This document shows positions 24,740 through 32,506 of a stretch of 64,000 nt of DNA, piece by piece (position 1 is the stretch's first letter; every line of letters starts with the position of its first letter). The stretch comes from RYN-122 sp963761655. Its GTDB lineage: Bacteria > Actinomycetota > Actinomycetes > Mycobacteriales > SCTD01. The stretch covers positions 372,001 to 436,000 of the forward strand of contig CAVXHI010000008.1 of NCBI GenBank assembly GCA_963761655.1, in the 5' to 3' direction. The position numbers and the translations under genes were made by a program. The notes beneath the pieces are model-generated. The model was not told where the DNA came from and did not search any database. It worked only from the letters and a program-made list of their open reading frames with translations.

Positions 24740-26022
24740 GAGGGCTCCGGGGTGTAGGAGACGGGCAGCGACGTGACCGTGTGGAAGAAGTTGCCGGTGC
24801 CGTAGTACGGCTCGCCCGTGACCCGGAGGTCGGGCAGGCGGGTCAGCATCTCGCGGAAGACCGCCGCCAGCTGACGGCGCGCCAGCTGGTTGCCGAGGCA
24901 GTGGTGGATGCCGCCGCCGCCGAAGCCGACGTGCGGGTTGGGGTTGCGCGAGAGGTCGAAGCGCTCGGGCGCGCTGAACACGGCCTCGTCGCGGTTGGCC
25001 GAGGAGTAGAACAGGACGACCTTGTCGCCGGCGGTGATGCGCTGCCCGTCGAGCTCGGTGTCGCGCGCAGCGGTGCGGCGGAACGTCATGATCGGCGTCG
25101 CCCACCGGACGAACTCCTCGACGGCGCCGGGCAGCCGCGCGTCGAGGTCCTCCAGCAGCCAGGCGCGCTGGTCGGGGAAGTCGGTGAGGGCCTTCATCGC
25201 GTGGCTGGTGCTCTGCCGGGTGGTGTCGTTCCCGGCGACCATGAGCAGGCCGAAGAAGCTGGTGATCTCCTCGTCGGTGAGCCGCTCGCCGTCGACCTCG
25301 GCCTGGACGAGCGCCGTCATGAGGTCGTCCTGCGGCTGCGCCCGGCGGGCGGCGATGAGCTCGCCCGCGATGGTCGCCAGGGTCAGCGTGGTCTCGACCA
25401 GGCGGGTCATCGGGTCCGCGCCCTGCATGAGGCGCTCGTCCCGCCAGCCGCCGGCGAACTGGACCTCGTGGGCGATGGTCTTCCGGTGCTCCTCGGGGAT
25501 CCCGACCATGTCGCAGATGTTGTGCATGGGGACGAGGGCGCTGACGTGCTCGACGAAGTCGACGTCCTCCCCGTCGAGCGCCATGAGGTCGTCGACGATC
25601 CGGGTGGCGTTCGCGCGGATGCGGTCCTCGGTGCGGGCCGTCTGCCTGGGCGTGAAGGCGCTCGACAGCAGCCGCCGGACCTTCGTGTGCCGGGGCGGGT
25701 CCATCGCGATGAAGCCCTGGGCGGCGTCGAGCAGCTCCTGCGGCATGGACTCGAAGACGATGCCCTCGCCGGACAGGAAGTCGTCGTGCCGCTTCGTGAC
25801 CTCGACGAGGTGCCGGTGGGTGACGACCGCCCAGAAGCCCTGGTCGTTCGGGTCCTCGAACAGCCCGTTCTCGACCGGGCGGTGCCAGCTCACCGGACGC
25901 TCGCGGCGCAGCACGGCGAAGGTCTGCTCCCGTTCGTCGGCGGTGGCGGACCAGAAGGCGGTCGAGGACAGGTCCGCGGCGTCGTACGGGCGGGTGCCCC
26001 GCTCGGGGAGGGTCGTCGTCAT
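24736..26022 (-). CDS. Cytochrome P450
   Basis: A 428-residue bacterial P450. The haem-ligand motif is FGGGGIHHCLGNQLARRQ with Cys375; the I-helix oxygen-binding motif is AGNDTTR; the K-helix ExxR lies in the AVEEFVRW region; MDPPRHTKVRRLLSSAFTPR is in the helix C area. This pattern resembles the CYP124/125/142 group, but I do not assign a subfamily. Role: monooxygenation of an unknown, probably hydrophobic, substrate. First gene of the P450-ferredoxin-reductase operon. Its ATG lies next to a palindrome shared with the divergent TetR gene. Confidence 0.93.
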   Translation of the reverse strand: MTTTLPERGTRPYDAADLSSTAFWSATADEREQTFAVLRRERPVSWHRPVENGLFEDPNDQGFWAVVTHRHLVEVTKRHDDFLSGEGIVFESMPQELLDAAQGFIAMDPPRHTKVRRLLSSAFTPRQTARTEDRIRANATRIVDDLMALDGEDVDFVEHVSALVPMHNICDMVGIPEEHRKTIAHEVQFAGGWRDERLMQGADPMTRLVETTLTLATIAGELIAARRAQPQDDLMTALVQAEVDGERLTDEEITSFFGLLMVAGNDTTRQSTSHAMKALTDFPDQRAWLLEDLDARLPGAVEEFVRWATPIMTFRRTAARDTELDGQRITAGDKVVLFYSSANRDEAVFSAPERFDLSRNPNPHVGFGGGGIHHCLGNQLARRQLAAVFREMLTRLPDLRVTGEPYYGTGNFFHTVTSLPVSYTPEPS

Positions 26023-26028
26023 GACGTC

Positions 26029-26059
26029 ACGTTGACACAGATGCTCTCCTTGTCAACGT
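26029..26059. promoter_or_regulatory. Palindromic operator between the P450 operon and its TetR gene
   Basis: ACGTTGACA and TGTCAACGT form a perfect 9 bp inverted repeat with a 13 base spacer, in the 64 base gap between the P450 ATG and the TetR GTG. Each arm contains TTGACA or its complement, so it could overlap a -35 box in each direction. This is the expected position and size of a TetR-type operator, controlling both its own gene and the P450 operon. Binding is inferred. Confidence 0.7.
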
Positions 26060-26086
26060 CCTGACAGACCGTGGTGTCATGTCACC

Positions 26087-26680
26087 GTGACGATCGAGCC
26101 GCTCCGGGCGTCCTACCGCCGGCACGTGCGCGACACCGCCCTGGACGTCACGCGTGCTCTCGTCCTCGAGCGCGGCTGGGACGGCGTGCGCCTGGCCGAC
26201 GTCGCCACCCGCACGGGAGTCTCCCGGCCGACGCTCTACAAGGAGTTCGGGGACCGGCAGGGCCTCGGCGAGGCGCTGCTGCTGCAGGAGCAGGAGCGGT
26301 TCCTGGTCGGCGTCCGCGGGGTCGTCGAGGCCCACGCCGGCGACCCCGGCTCGGGAGTCCTCGAGGCCGTCCGCTTCACCCTCGCGGAGGCGCAGCGCAG
26401 CCCCCTGCTGCACGCCGTCCTCACCAGCAGCCGCCGCGCCGACGACGGTCTCGTCCCGCTCCTCGCGACGTCGGCGCCGCTCCTGCGCAGAGCCGTCGCC
26501 GTCCTGGTCGAGGCTCTCGGGCCGCACCTGCCGGGGACCCCCGAGCAGGAGCTGGCCGAGGTCGCCGACACCCTCGTGCGGCTCGTCGTCAGCCACCTCG
26601 TCCAGCCCGGGCCGGACCCGGAGCAGACGGCGCAGCGCCTGGCCCGGGTCGCCCGTCGCTGCCTCGCTCTGCCCTCGTAG
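26087..26680 (+). CDS. TetR/AcrR family transcriptional regulator
   Basis: A 197-residue TetR-type repressor. N-terminal helix-turn-helix: WDGVRLADVATRTGVSRPTLYKEFGDR at residues 24-50, followed by a helical ligand-binding part. Divergent from the P450 operon, which suggests it senses the P450 substrate or a relative and represses the operon through the palindrome in the gap. Start GTG; a strong stem-loop follows downstream. Confidence 0.9.
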   Translation: MTIEPLRASYRRHVRDTALDVTRALVLERGWDGVRLADVATRTGVSRPTLYKEFGDRQGLGEALLLQEQERFLVGVRGVVEAHAGDPGSGVLEAVRFTLAEAQRSPLLHAVLTSSRRADDGLVPLLATSAPLLRRAVAVLVEALGPHLPGTPEQELAEVADTLVRLVVSHLVQPGPDPEQTAQRLARVARRCLALPS

Positions 26681-26743
26681 GGGCCGTCTGGGGGCGCCCG
26701 TGTCGGCGTCGACCTGTCCGGCAGCTGTGGCCGGACTGGAGGA

Positions 26744-26789
26744 GTCCGCGCGAGCTGCCGTGGGTCAGGTGCCGGCAGCTCGTGCGGAC
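26744..26789 (+). terminator. Stem-loop downstream of the TetR gene
   Basis: A 17 bp inverted repeat with one mismatch (arms 26744-26760 and 26773-26789, GTCCGC...GAGCTGCCG against its complement) and a 12 base loop. It lies between the TetR stop and the glnA1 terminator, in the non-coding gap of about 160 bases between converging genes. Likely a terminator for the TetR gene. Confidence 0.5.
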
Positions 26790-26792
26790 AGC

Positions 26793-26827
26793 CGACCGCC
26801 CCCACCTCAGCGAGGTGGGGGCGGTCG
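26793..26827 (-). terminator. glnA1 terminator
   Basis: A perfect 15 bp stem, CGACCGCCCCCACCT with AGGTGGGGGCGGTCG, separated by five bases, begins 13 bases past the glnA1 stop. It is the clearest hairpin of the window and lacks a T-run, as often in actinobacteria. It is symmetrical, so it may serve the TetR transcript as well. Confidence 0.8.
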
Positions 26828-26839
26828 CGCGGGTAGGGC

Positions 26840-28264
26840 CTAGATGTCGTAGTAGAGCTGGAACTCGTACGGGTGCGGCCGCAGGCGGAGCGCGTCGATC
26901 TCGTTCTCGCGCTTGTAGGCGATCCACGTCTCGATGAGGTCCTCGGTGAAGACCCCGCCCTCGAGCAGGTAGTCGTGGTCGGCCTCGAGGGCGTCGAGCA
27001 CGGCGTCGAGCGAGGCCGGGACCTGCGCGACGTTCGCCAGCTCCTCGGGCGGCAGCTCGTAGAGGTCCTTGTCGACCGGGACCGGCGGCTCGATCTTGTT
27101 CTTGATGCCGTCGAGGCCGGCCATGAGCATCGCCGAGAACGCCAGGTACGGGTTCGAGGACGGGTCGGGGCAGCGGAACTCGAGGCGCTTGGCCTTCGGG
27201 TTCGAGCCCGTGATCGGGATGCGGATGCAGGCGGAGCGGTTGCGCTGGCTGTAGACCAGGTTGACCGGGGCCTCGAAGCCGGGCACCAGGCGGTGGTAGC
27301 TGTTGACCGTCGGGTTGGTGAAGGCCAGCAGCGACGGCGCGTGGTGGAGCAGGCCGCCGATGTAGTAGCGGGCCATGTCCGACAGACCGGCGTAGCCGAC
27401 CTCGTCGTAGAACAGCGGCGCGCCGTCCTTCCACAGGCTCATGTGGCAGTGCATGCCGGAGCCGTTGTCGCCGATGATCGGCTTCGGCATGAAGGTGGCG
27501 GTCTTGCCGTACTCGTTGGCCGTGTTCTTGATGATGTACTTGAAGAGCATCATCATGTCGGCGCTCTCGAGCAGGCTGCCGAACTTGTAGTTGATCTCCT
27601 GCTGACCGGCCGAGCCGACCTCGTGGTGGCCGCGCTCGACGACCATGCCGGCGTCCTCGAGCTTCACCGCCATCTCGTCGCGGATGTCGGCGTAGTGGTC
27701 GGTGGGGGAGACCGGGAAGTAGCCGCCCTTGGTGCGCGGCTTGTAGCCCAGGTTCCCGCCGACCTCGTCGCGGCCGGTGTTCCACGCGGCCGACTCGGCG
27801 TCGATCTTGTAGAAGCTGCCCTGCGGCTGGCTGTCGTACTGGATCGAGTCGAAGATGTGGAACTCGGCCTCGGCACCGAAGAAGGCGGTGTCGGCGATGC
27901 CGGTGCCCTTGAGGTAGGCCTCGGCCTTCTTGGCGATGTTGCGCGGGTCGCGCGAGTACGCCTCGAGCGTCAGCGGGTCGTGGATGAAGAAGTTCAGGAT
28001 CAGCGTCTTGCGGGTCCGGAACGGGTCGAGGCGCGCCGTCGTGGGGTCCGGCAGCAGCAGCATGTCCGACTCGTGGATCTCCTGGAACCCGCGGATCGAG
28101 GAGCCGTCGAAGCCCAGGCCGTCGGTGAAGACGTCCTCGCCGAAGGAGCCGGCCGGCACGGTGAAGTGCTGCATCACGCCCGGCAGGTCGCAGAAGCGGA
28201 CGTCGACCATCTCGACGCCCTCGTCCTTGATGTAGCTCAGGACCTCAGATGGGCTGGTGAACAA
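26840..28264 (-). CDS. glnA1: Type I glutamine synthetase, GlnA1 (adenylylation-controlled)
   Basis: A 474-residue GSI-beta type synthetase, main ammonia-assimilating enzyme. It has the family blocks FDGSSIRGF, AEAEFHIFD, the ATP-binding PKPIIGDNGSGMHCHMSLW, NRSACIRIP and the adenylylation site KDLYELPPEE, with Tyr402. The start is a TTG: GGAGGA lies six bases upstream of it, and the next residues FTSPSEVLSYIKDEG match the family's N-terminus. Upstream ATG readings would add about 32 non-conserved residues. A GlnR-type box lies 59 bases before the TTG; a strong terminator follows. GlnE (15.6-18.6 kb) is the expected modifier. Confidence 0.96.
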   Translation of the reverse strand: MFTSPSEVLSYIKDEGVEMVDVRFCDLPGVMQHFTVPAGSFGEDVFTDGLGFDGSSIRGFQEIHESDMLLLPDPTTARLDPFRTRKTLILNFFIHDPLTLEAYSRDPRNIAKKAEAYLKGTGIADTAFFGAEAEFHIFDSIQYDSQPQGSFYKIDAESAAWNTGRDEVGGNLGYKPRTKGGYFPVSPTDHYADIRDEMAVKLEDAGMVVERGHHEVGSAGQQEINYKFGSLLESADMMMLFKYIIKNTANEYGKTATFMPKPIIGDNGSGMHCHMSLWKDGAPLFYDEVGYAGLSDMARYYIGGLLHHAPSLLAFTNPTVNSYHRLVPGFEAPVNLVYSQRNRSACIRIPITGSNPKAKRLEFRCPDPSSNPYLAFSAMLMAGLDGIKNKIEPPVPVDKDLYELPPEELANVAQVPASLDAVLDALEADHDYLLEGGVFTEDLIETWIAYKRENEIDALRLRPHPYEFQLYYDI

Positions 28265-28322
28265 GGACGTCCTCCGGGTAGGCGTGGTGGCTGGTGCTCG
28301 GGGACGACGGTAGCCGGGGGCC

Positions 28323-28360
28323 GTGACCCCGGGATGACCCTCGTGTTTCAGCCGTGTCAC
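28323..28360 (-). promoter_or_regulatory. GlnR-type binding site upstream of glnA1
   Basis: Read towards glnA1 the sequence is GTGAC, 6 bases, GAAAC, 6 bases, GTCAT, 6 bases, GTCAC. This is four pentamers with a constant spacing of six, the pattern of actinobacterial GlnR sites (gTnAC-n6-GaAAC-n6-GtnAC-n6-GaAAC). It ends 59 bases upstream of the TTG start. GlnR is the nitrogen regulator that activates glnA in Streptomyces and Mycobacterium; no glnR gene is in this window, so control is inferred. Confidence 0.72.
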
Positions 28361-28400
28361 ACGACAGGCGTGCAGCAGGGCCCGACGCTAGCCTCGGGGC

Positions 28401-28832
28401 GTGGAGCAGGAGGCGTACGAGGAGGTGCCCCGGGGCGCGCGGCTCGGGATGCCCGCCGAGGGCCCCGGCTCGGTCGCGAGCTCGGGCAAGCGCTCGCTCG
28501 CCTTCGCGATCGACGCCATCGCCTCGGGCCTGGTCGCCCGCCTGGTCGACCCCGTGCAGGTCGAGGGCCAGCTGGACCTGTCGGTGGGACTGCTGCCCGT
28601 CGTCGTGCTCGCCGTCGTCTACCTGCTGGGCCTGCTGCTCGCTGCGCAGACTCCGGGCATGCGGCTGCTCGGTCTGCGGGTCGTCCGGCTCGACGGTCGT
28701 CGGCTCGACGTCGTCTCGGCGGGGCTGCGGACGGCGCTGCTGGTGCCGCTCGTGCCCGCGCTGATCAGCGACCGCGACGGACGCGGCCTGCACGACCGCG
28801 CCGGCGGCACGGTCGTCGTCAACGTCAGGTAG
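28401..28832 (+). CDS. RDD family membrane protein
   Basis: A 143-residue membrane protein. After a soluble start, RSLAFAIDAIASGL is the RDD-type signature (R..A..ID..), followed by three or four hydrophobic segments (about residues 58-75, 88-100) and the C-terminal RDGRGLHDRAGGTVVV motif (LHDR.A.T.VV) typical of RDD proteins. Function is unknown; some members are Na+/H+ or stress related. Divergent from glnA1 and abutting DUF4191, as in many actinobacteria. GTG start. Confidence 0.87.
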   Translation: MEQEAYEEVPRGARLGMPAEGPGSVASSGKRSLAFAIDAIASGLVARLVDPVQVEGQLDLSVGLLPVVVLAVVYLLGLLLAAQTPGMRLLGLRVVRLDGRRLDVVSAGLRTALLVPLVPALISDRDGRGLHDRAGGTVVVNVR

Positions 28833-29549
28833 TCAGCGCGCCCGTCCGCGAGGGACGCGCGACGGCATCGGGCCCTTGGGGACCGGCAGCGGCGGGGCCA
28901 TGGCCTTGAGCTTCCGGTCGAGGATGTTGACCTCCTTGGGCGTGATGTTGCGGGGGAGCTTGATGAAGTGCTTCTCCAGGCCGCGCAGGGTCAGCTGCCC
29001 CTCGCCGTCGCCGACGCTGACGTCGTAGACCGGCGTCGTCCCGACGAACCGGGAGAGCTTCTTCTTCTCGTTGACGATCAGCCCCCGGGTGCGCGACGCC
29101 GACCCCTCGGCCACCAGCACGATGCCCGGACGCCCGACGACGCGGTGCACGAGGTCCTGCTCGCGGGTGAAGCCGACGGCCGGCGTGACCCGCCAGTCGC
29201 CGCGCATGTTCGTCAGCACCGCGGCGGCCGCGCCGAGCTGCCCCTCGACCTGCCCGTACGCCGTCCGCTGCACCCGCTGGCCGAAGATCGTGGTGGCGAG
29301 CAGCAGCCCGACGAGGATGCCGAGGGGCAGCAGGAACTTCAGGCCGCCGAGGACCAGGCCCAGGACGAGAGCGACCGCGATCGGCCCGAGCAGGGCCGCG
29401 GCGACGAGGAACGGCATCCGCGGGTCGGCCTTGCGGGTGGCGGTGAAGGCCGCGGCGATCTGCTTGGCCCGCTCGGTGCGCGGCGGCTTCGGCGCGGCGG
29501 GCTGCTTGCCCTTCGGGGCAGGGGCGGCCTTGCGGCGCAGGGAGACCAT
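28833..29549 (-). CDS. DUF4191 family membrane protein
   Basis: A 238-residue protein of the actinobacterial DUF4191 family. A Lys/Pro/Ala-rich N-terminus (residues 1-35) precedes two transmembrane segments (about 45-66 and 70-90), then a soluble region with LVHRVVGRPGIVLVAEG, NEKKKLSRFVGTTPVYDV and a Pro/Arg-rich tail (PLPVPKGPMPSR). Function unknown. It stands between the RDD gene (ends touching, convergent) and the acyltransferase gene, as in the usual glnA-lipA neighbourhood. Confidence 0.88.
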   Translation of the reverse strand: MVSLRRKAAPAPKGKQPAAPKPPRTERAKQIAAAFTATRKADPRMPFLVAAALLGPIAVALVLGLVLGGLKFLLPLGILVGLLLATTIFGQRVQRTAYGQVEGQLGAAAAVLTNMRGDWRVTPAVGFTREQDLVHRVVGRPGIVLVAEGSASRTRGLIVNEKKKLSRFVGTTPVYDVSVGDGEGQLTLRGLEKHFIKLPRNITPKEVNILDRKLKAMAPPLPVPKGPMPSRVPRGRAR

Positions 29550-29558
29550 GCGCGGAGT

Positions 29559-30338
29559 CTAGGAGCCGCCCTGCTCGCGAGCCGCCCGGCGGGCGGCCTT
29601 CTCCGCCTGCTCGACCCGGGACCGCTCCTCGGCCTCGGCGAGCGTCGGGGCCGTGCCGCCGGAGGCCGCGGGCAGCCACCAGGTGTCGTCCGGGGTGCGC
29701 GGTCCGCCCGGGTAGGTCGCGCGGGCCTGCTCGAGCAGGGCCTGCATGCGGGTCTTGAGGTCCGCGGTGGCGGCAGCGGCGTCGAGGGCGGCGTCGGGGA
29801 CGTAGGGCTCGCCGACGACGATCCGGATCGGCGTGCCGCGGGTGAGGTCGCGGCTGCGGCCCTTCGTCCAGACCCGCTGGCTCCCCCAGAGCACCGTCGG
29901 CAGCAGCGGGACACCGGCCTCGCGGGCCATGCGCACCGCGCCGGTCTTGAACTCCTTGAGCTCGAAGCTCTCCGAGATGGTCGCCTCGGGGAAGACCCCG
30001 ACGACCTCGCCCTGGCGCGCCGCCTCGACGGCGAGGACGAAGCTGTCGGCGGCCTTGCCGGTGCGGTCGACCGGGATGTGCCCCATGCCGCGCATCAGCG
30101 GGCCGCTGACCGGGTGGTCGAAGACCTCCTTCTTGGCCATGAAGCGCACGAGGCGACCTGCGGGGCGGGCGGCCAGGCCGCCGAAGGTGAAGTCGAGGTA
30201 GCCGACGTGGTTGAGCGCCATGACGGCGCCACCCTGCCGCGGGACGTTGTCCTCGCCCGTGATCGTGAACTTGAGGCCCAGCCCGAGGAAGACGCTGCGG
30301 GTGAGGCCGATGACGGGCGGGTAGACGAGGTCGACCAT
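29559..30338 (-). CDS. 1-acyl-sn-glycerol-3-phosphate acyltransferase family protein
   Basis: A 259-residue PlsC-type acyltransferase. The catalytic HX4D motif is NHVGYLD near residues 42-48, and the second block is GVFPEATISES (in place of the more common EGTRS). One hydrophobic N-terminal segment anchors it to the membrane; the C-terminus is Ala/Glu/Arg-rich and charged. Role: acylation of a lysophospholipid or similar acceptor. Ten bases from the DUF4191 gene and in the same orientation as lipA. Confidence 0.88.
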   Translation of the reverse strand: MVDLVYPPVIGLTRSVFLGLGLKFTITGEDNVPRQGGAVMALNHVGYLDFTFGGLAARPAGRLVRFMAKKEVFDHPVSGPLMRGMGHIPVDRTGKAADSFVLAVEAARQGEVVGVFPEATISESFELKEFKTGAVRMAREAGVPLLPTVLWGSQRVWTKGRSRDLTRGTPIRIVVGEPYVPDAALDAAAATADLKTRMQALLEQARATYPGGPRTPDDTWWLPAASGGTAPTLAEAEERSRVEQAEKAARRAAREQGGS

Positions 30339-30359
30339 GCGGGGACGGTAGCCCCGGGC

Positions 30360-30533
30360 CTACCGGAGAGCGTGCGCCGCCCCCGGCGTCCCCCCGGCCA
30401 CGGCGAGGGCCAGCTCGGCCTCACGCTGCGCCCGTGCCCGGACGGCGGCCTCGGACATCGCGGCCCAGGCGTTGCGCCGGGCGTGCAGCTGCCCGCCGTG
30501 GGGTGCGAGCAGGGAGAGAAGGGTCTGCAGCAC
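30360..30533 (-). CDS. Small hypothetical protein (57 residues)
   Basis: A 57-residue open frame with a GTG start preceded by GGAGG at a spacing of six bases. It begins VLQTLLSLLAPHGGQLHARR, then an Ala/Arg/Glu-rich helix (NAWAAMSEAAVRARAQREAE) and ends AAHALR. No family recognised. It fills the gap between lipA and the acyltransferase on the same strand. The good ribosome site and third-position G/C bias support it; length alone would not. Confidence 0.5.
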   Translation of the reverse strand: MLQTLLSLLAPHGGQLHARRNAWAAMSEAAVRARAQREAELALAVAGGTPGAAHALR

Positions 30534-30611
30534 GGTGCACCTCCGGGGTGGGGAGACCGAGGCTGGCAGCGGTGCGTGTCGGACGTGTGACGACGAGGGG
30601 AACGCTGCGGG

Positions 30612-31547
30612 TCAGCCGCGGACGGCCCGCCGGTCCAGAGCCTGCTGGTACAGCCGCCCCGCCCGGTACGACGAACGCACCAGCGGACCGCTCATGACGC
30701 CGGCGAACCCGATCTCCCCGGCCTCCTCGGCCAGCTCGACGAACACCTCGGGCTTGATCCAGTCGCTCACCGGGTGGTGCCGCGGGGAGGGGCGGAGGTA
30801 CTGCGTGATCGTGATGAGGTCGCAGCCGGCGTCGTGCAGGTCCTGCAGCGCCTCGCTGACCTCCTCGCGGGTCTCGCCCATGCCGAGGATGAGGTTGCTC
30901 TTGGTGACCAGGCCGGCGTCGCGGGCGTCGGTGATCACGCCGAGCGAGCGCTCGTAGCGGAAGCCCGGCCGGATGCGCTTGAAGATGCGCGGCACCGTCT
31001 CGACGTTGTGGGCCAACACCTCGGGCCGCGAGGCGAAGACCTCGGCGAGCTGCTCGGGCTTGCGGTCGAAGTCGGGGATGAGCAGCTCGACACCGACCCC
31101 GGGGACGGCGTCGTGCACGAGGCGGACGGTCTCGGCGTAGAGCCACGCGCCGCCGTCGGGCAGGTCGTCGCGGGCGACGCCGGTGATGGTGGCGTAGCGC
31201 AGGCCCATGGTCGCGACGGACTCGGCGACGCGGCGCGGCTCGTCGGTGTCGTAGGCGGCGGGCTTGCCGGTGTCGATGTTGCAGAAGTCGCAGCGGCGGG
31301 TGCACTGGTCACCACCGATGAGGAAGGTCGCCTCGCGGTCCTCCCAGCACTCGAAGATGTTCGGGCAGGCGGCGGCCTCGCAGACGGTGTGCAGGCCCTC
31401 GCGCTTCACCAGGCCCTTGAGCTCGGTGTACTCCGGGCCCATCACGGCCTTGGTCCTGATCCAGGACGGCTTCTTCTCGATCGGCGTCTCGGCGTTGCGC
31501 ACCTCGAGGCGGAGCATCTTGCGCCCGTCTGGGCTCACCGCGGTCAC
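30612..31547 (-). CDS. lipA: Lipoyl synthase
   Basis: A 311-residue radical SAM enzyme that inserts two sulfur atoms into a protein-bound octanoyl chain. The auxiliary cluster ligands are Cys56, Cys61 and Cys67 (CEAAACPNIFEC), the radical SAM cluster ligands Cys82, Cys86 and Cys89 (CTRRCDFC), and the C-terminal VRSSYRAG carries the conserved RSSY Ser. Start GTG chosen because VTAVSPDGRKMLRLEVRN fits the family; a second GTG three codons on is possible. LipB, which makes the octanoyl substrate, lies at 35.7 kb. Confidence 0.96.
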   Translation of the reverse strand: MTAVSPDGRKMLRLEVRNAETPIEKKPSWIRTKAVMGPEYTELKGLVKREGLHTVCEAAACPNIFECWEDREATFLIGGDQCTRRCDFCNIDTGKPAAYDTDEPRRVAESVATMGLRYATITGVARDDLPDGGAWLYAETVRLVHDAVPGVGVELLIPDFDRKPEQLAEVFASRPEVLAHNVETVPRIFKRIRPGFRYERSLGVITDARDAGLVTKSNLILGMGETREEVSEALQDLHDAGCDLITITQYLRPSPRHHPVSDWIKPEVFVELAEEAGEIGFAGVMSGPLVRSSYRAGRLYQQALDRRAVRG

Positions 31548-31587
31548 ACCTGGAGCCAACACCAGGGCGTCCGTACTGTTCCGCGGC

Positions 31588-32506
31588 ATGGACCTCCGGA
31601 TCTTCACCGAGCCGCAGCAGGGCGCCACCTACGACGACCTGCTGCGGGTCGCCCGTGCCGCCGAGGACGCCGGCTACGACGCCTTCTTCCGCAGCGACCA
31701 CTACCTGACCATGGGCGGGGACGGGCTCCCGGGCCCCACCGACGCGTGGATCACGCTGGCCGGGCTGGCCCGCGAGACGACGACGATCCGGCTCGGCACC
31801 CTGGTCACCGCTGCCACCTTCCGGCTGCCGGGGCCGCTCGCGATCGCCGTCGCACAGGTCGACCGGATGAGCGGCGGCCGGGTCGAGCTCGGCCTCGGCA
31901 CCGGCTGGTACGAGCAGGAGCACACGGCGTACGGGATCCCGTTCCCGGCCCTGGGCGAGCGGTTCGACCGGTTCGAGGAGCAGCTGCAGGTCGTCACCGG
32001 GCTGTGGGCGAGCGACGGGCCGTTCAGCTTCGCCGGCGAGCACTACACGCTGGTCGACAGCCCCGCGCTGCCGAAGCCGGTGCAGTCCCCGGTGCCGCTG
32101 CTCGTGGGCGGAGGAGGGGCGAAGCGGACACCCCGCCTGGCCGCGACCTACGCCAGCGAGTTCAACATGCCGTTCGCGTCGCTCGAGAAGACCGCCGCGC
32201 AGTTCGGCCGGGTGCGCGACGCCTGCACCGAGACCGGCCGGGACCTCGTGCTGTCCGCCGCGCAGATCGTCTGCTGCGGCCGCGACGACGCCGAGGTCGC
32301 CCGCCGGGCGGCCGCGATCGGACGGGACGTCGACGAGCTGCGCGAGAACGGGCTCGCGGGGACGTCCGGCCGAGCTCGTCGACAAGGCCGGCCGCTACGG
32401 CGAGGCCGGGGCGACCCGGCTGTACCTGCAGCTGATGGACCTGTCCGACCTCGACCACCTCGAGCTGGTCGCGTCCGAGGTCGCCCCGCAGCTGCGTCAG
32501 GGCTGA
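31588..32506 (+). CDS. LLM-class F420-dependent oxidoreductase, frame broken near 32,365
   Basis: A luciferase-like monooxygenase-fold protein, about 305 residues if repaired. It has MDLRIFTEPQQGATYDDLL at the start, DAFFRSDHY, TAATFRLPGPLAIAVAQVD, GRVELGLGTGWYEQEH and PVPLLVGGGG, typical of F420-dependent members. At 32,361-32,370 (GGGACGTCCGGCC) one extra base breaks the frame: without the T the text reads GTPAELVDKAG, the conserved end, and it then continues to the TGA at 32,504. Role: F420-dependent hydride transfer, substrate unknown. ATG start. Confidence 0.82.

Noticed and set aside
28265..28360. An upstream ATG start for glnA1 at 28360
   Set aside because: It adds 32 residues that no glutamine synthetase has and would run through the GlnR box; the TTG at 28264 has a proper ribosome site and a family N-terminus.
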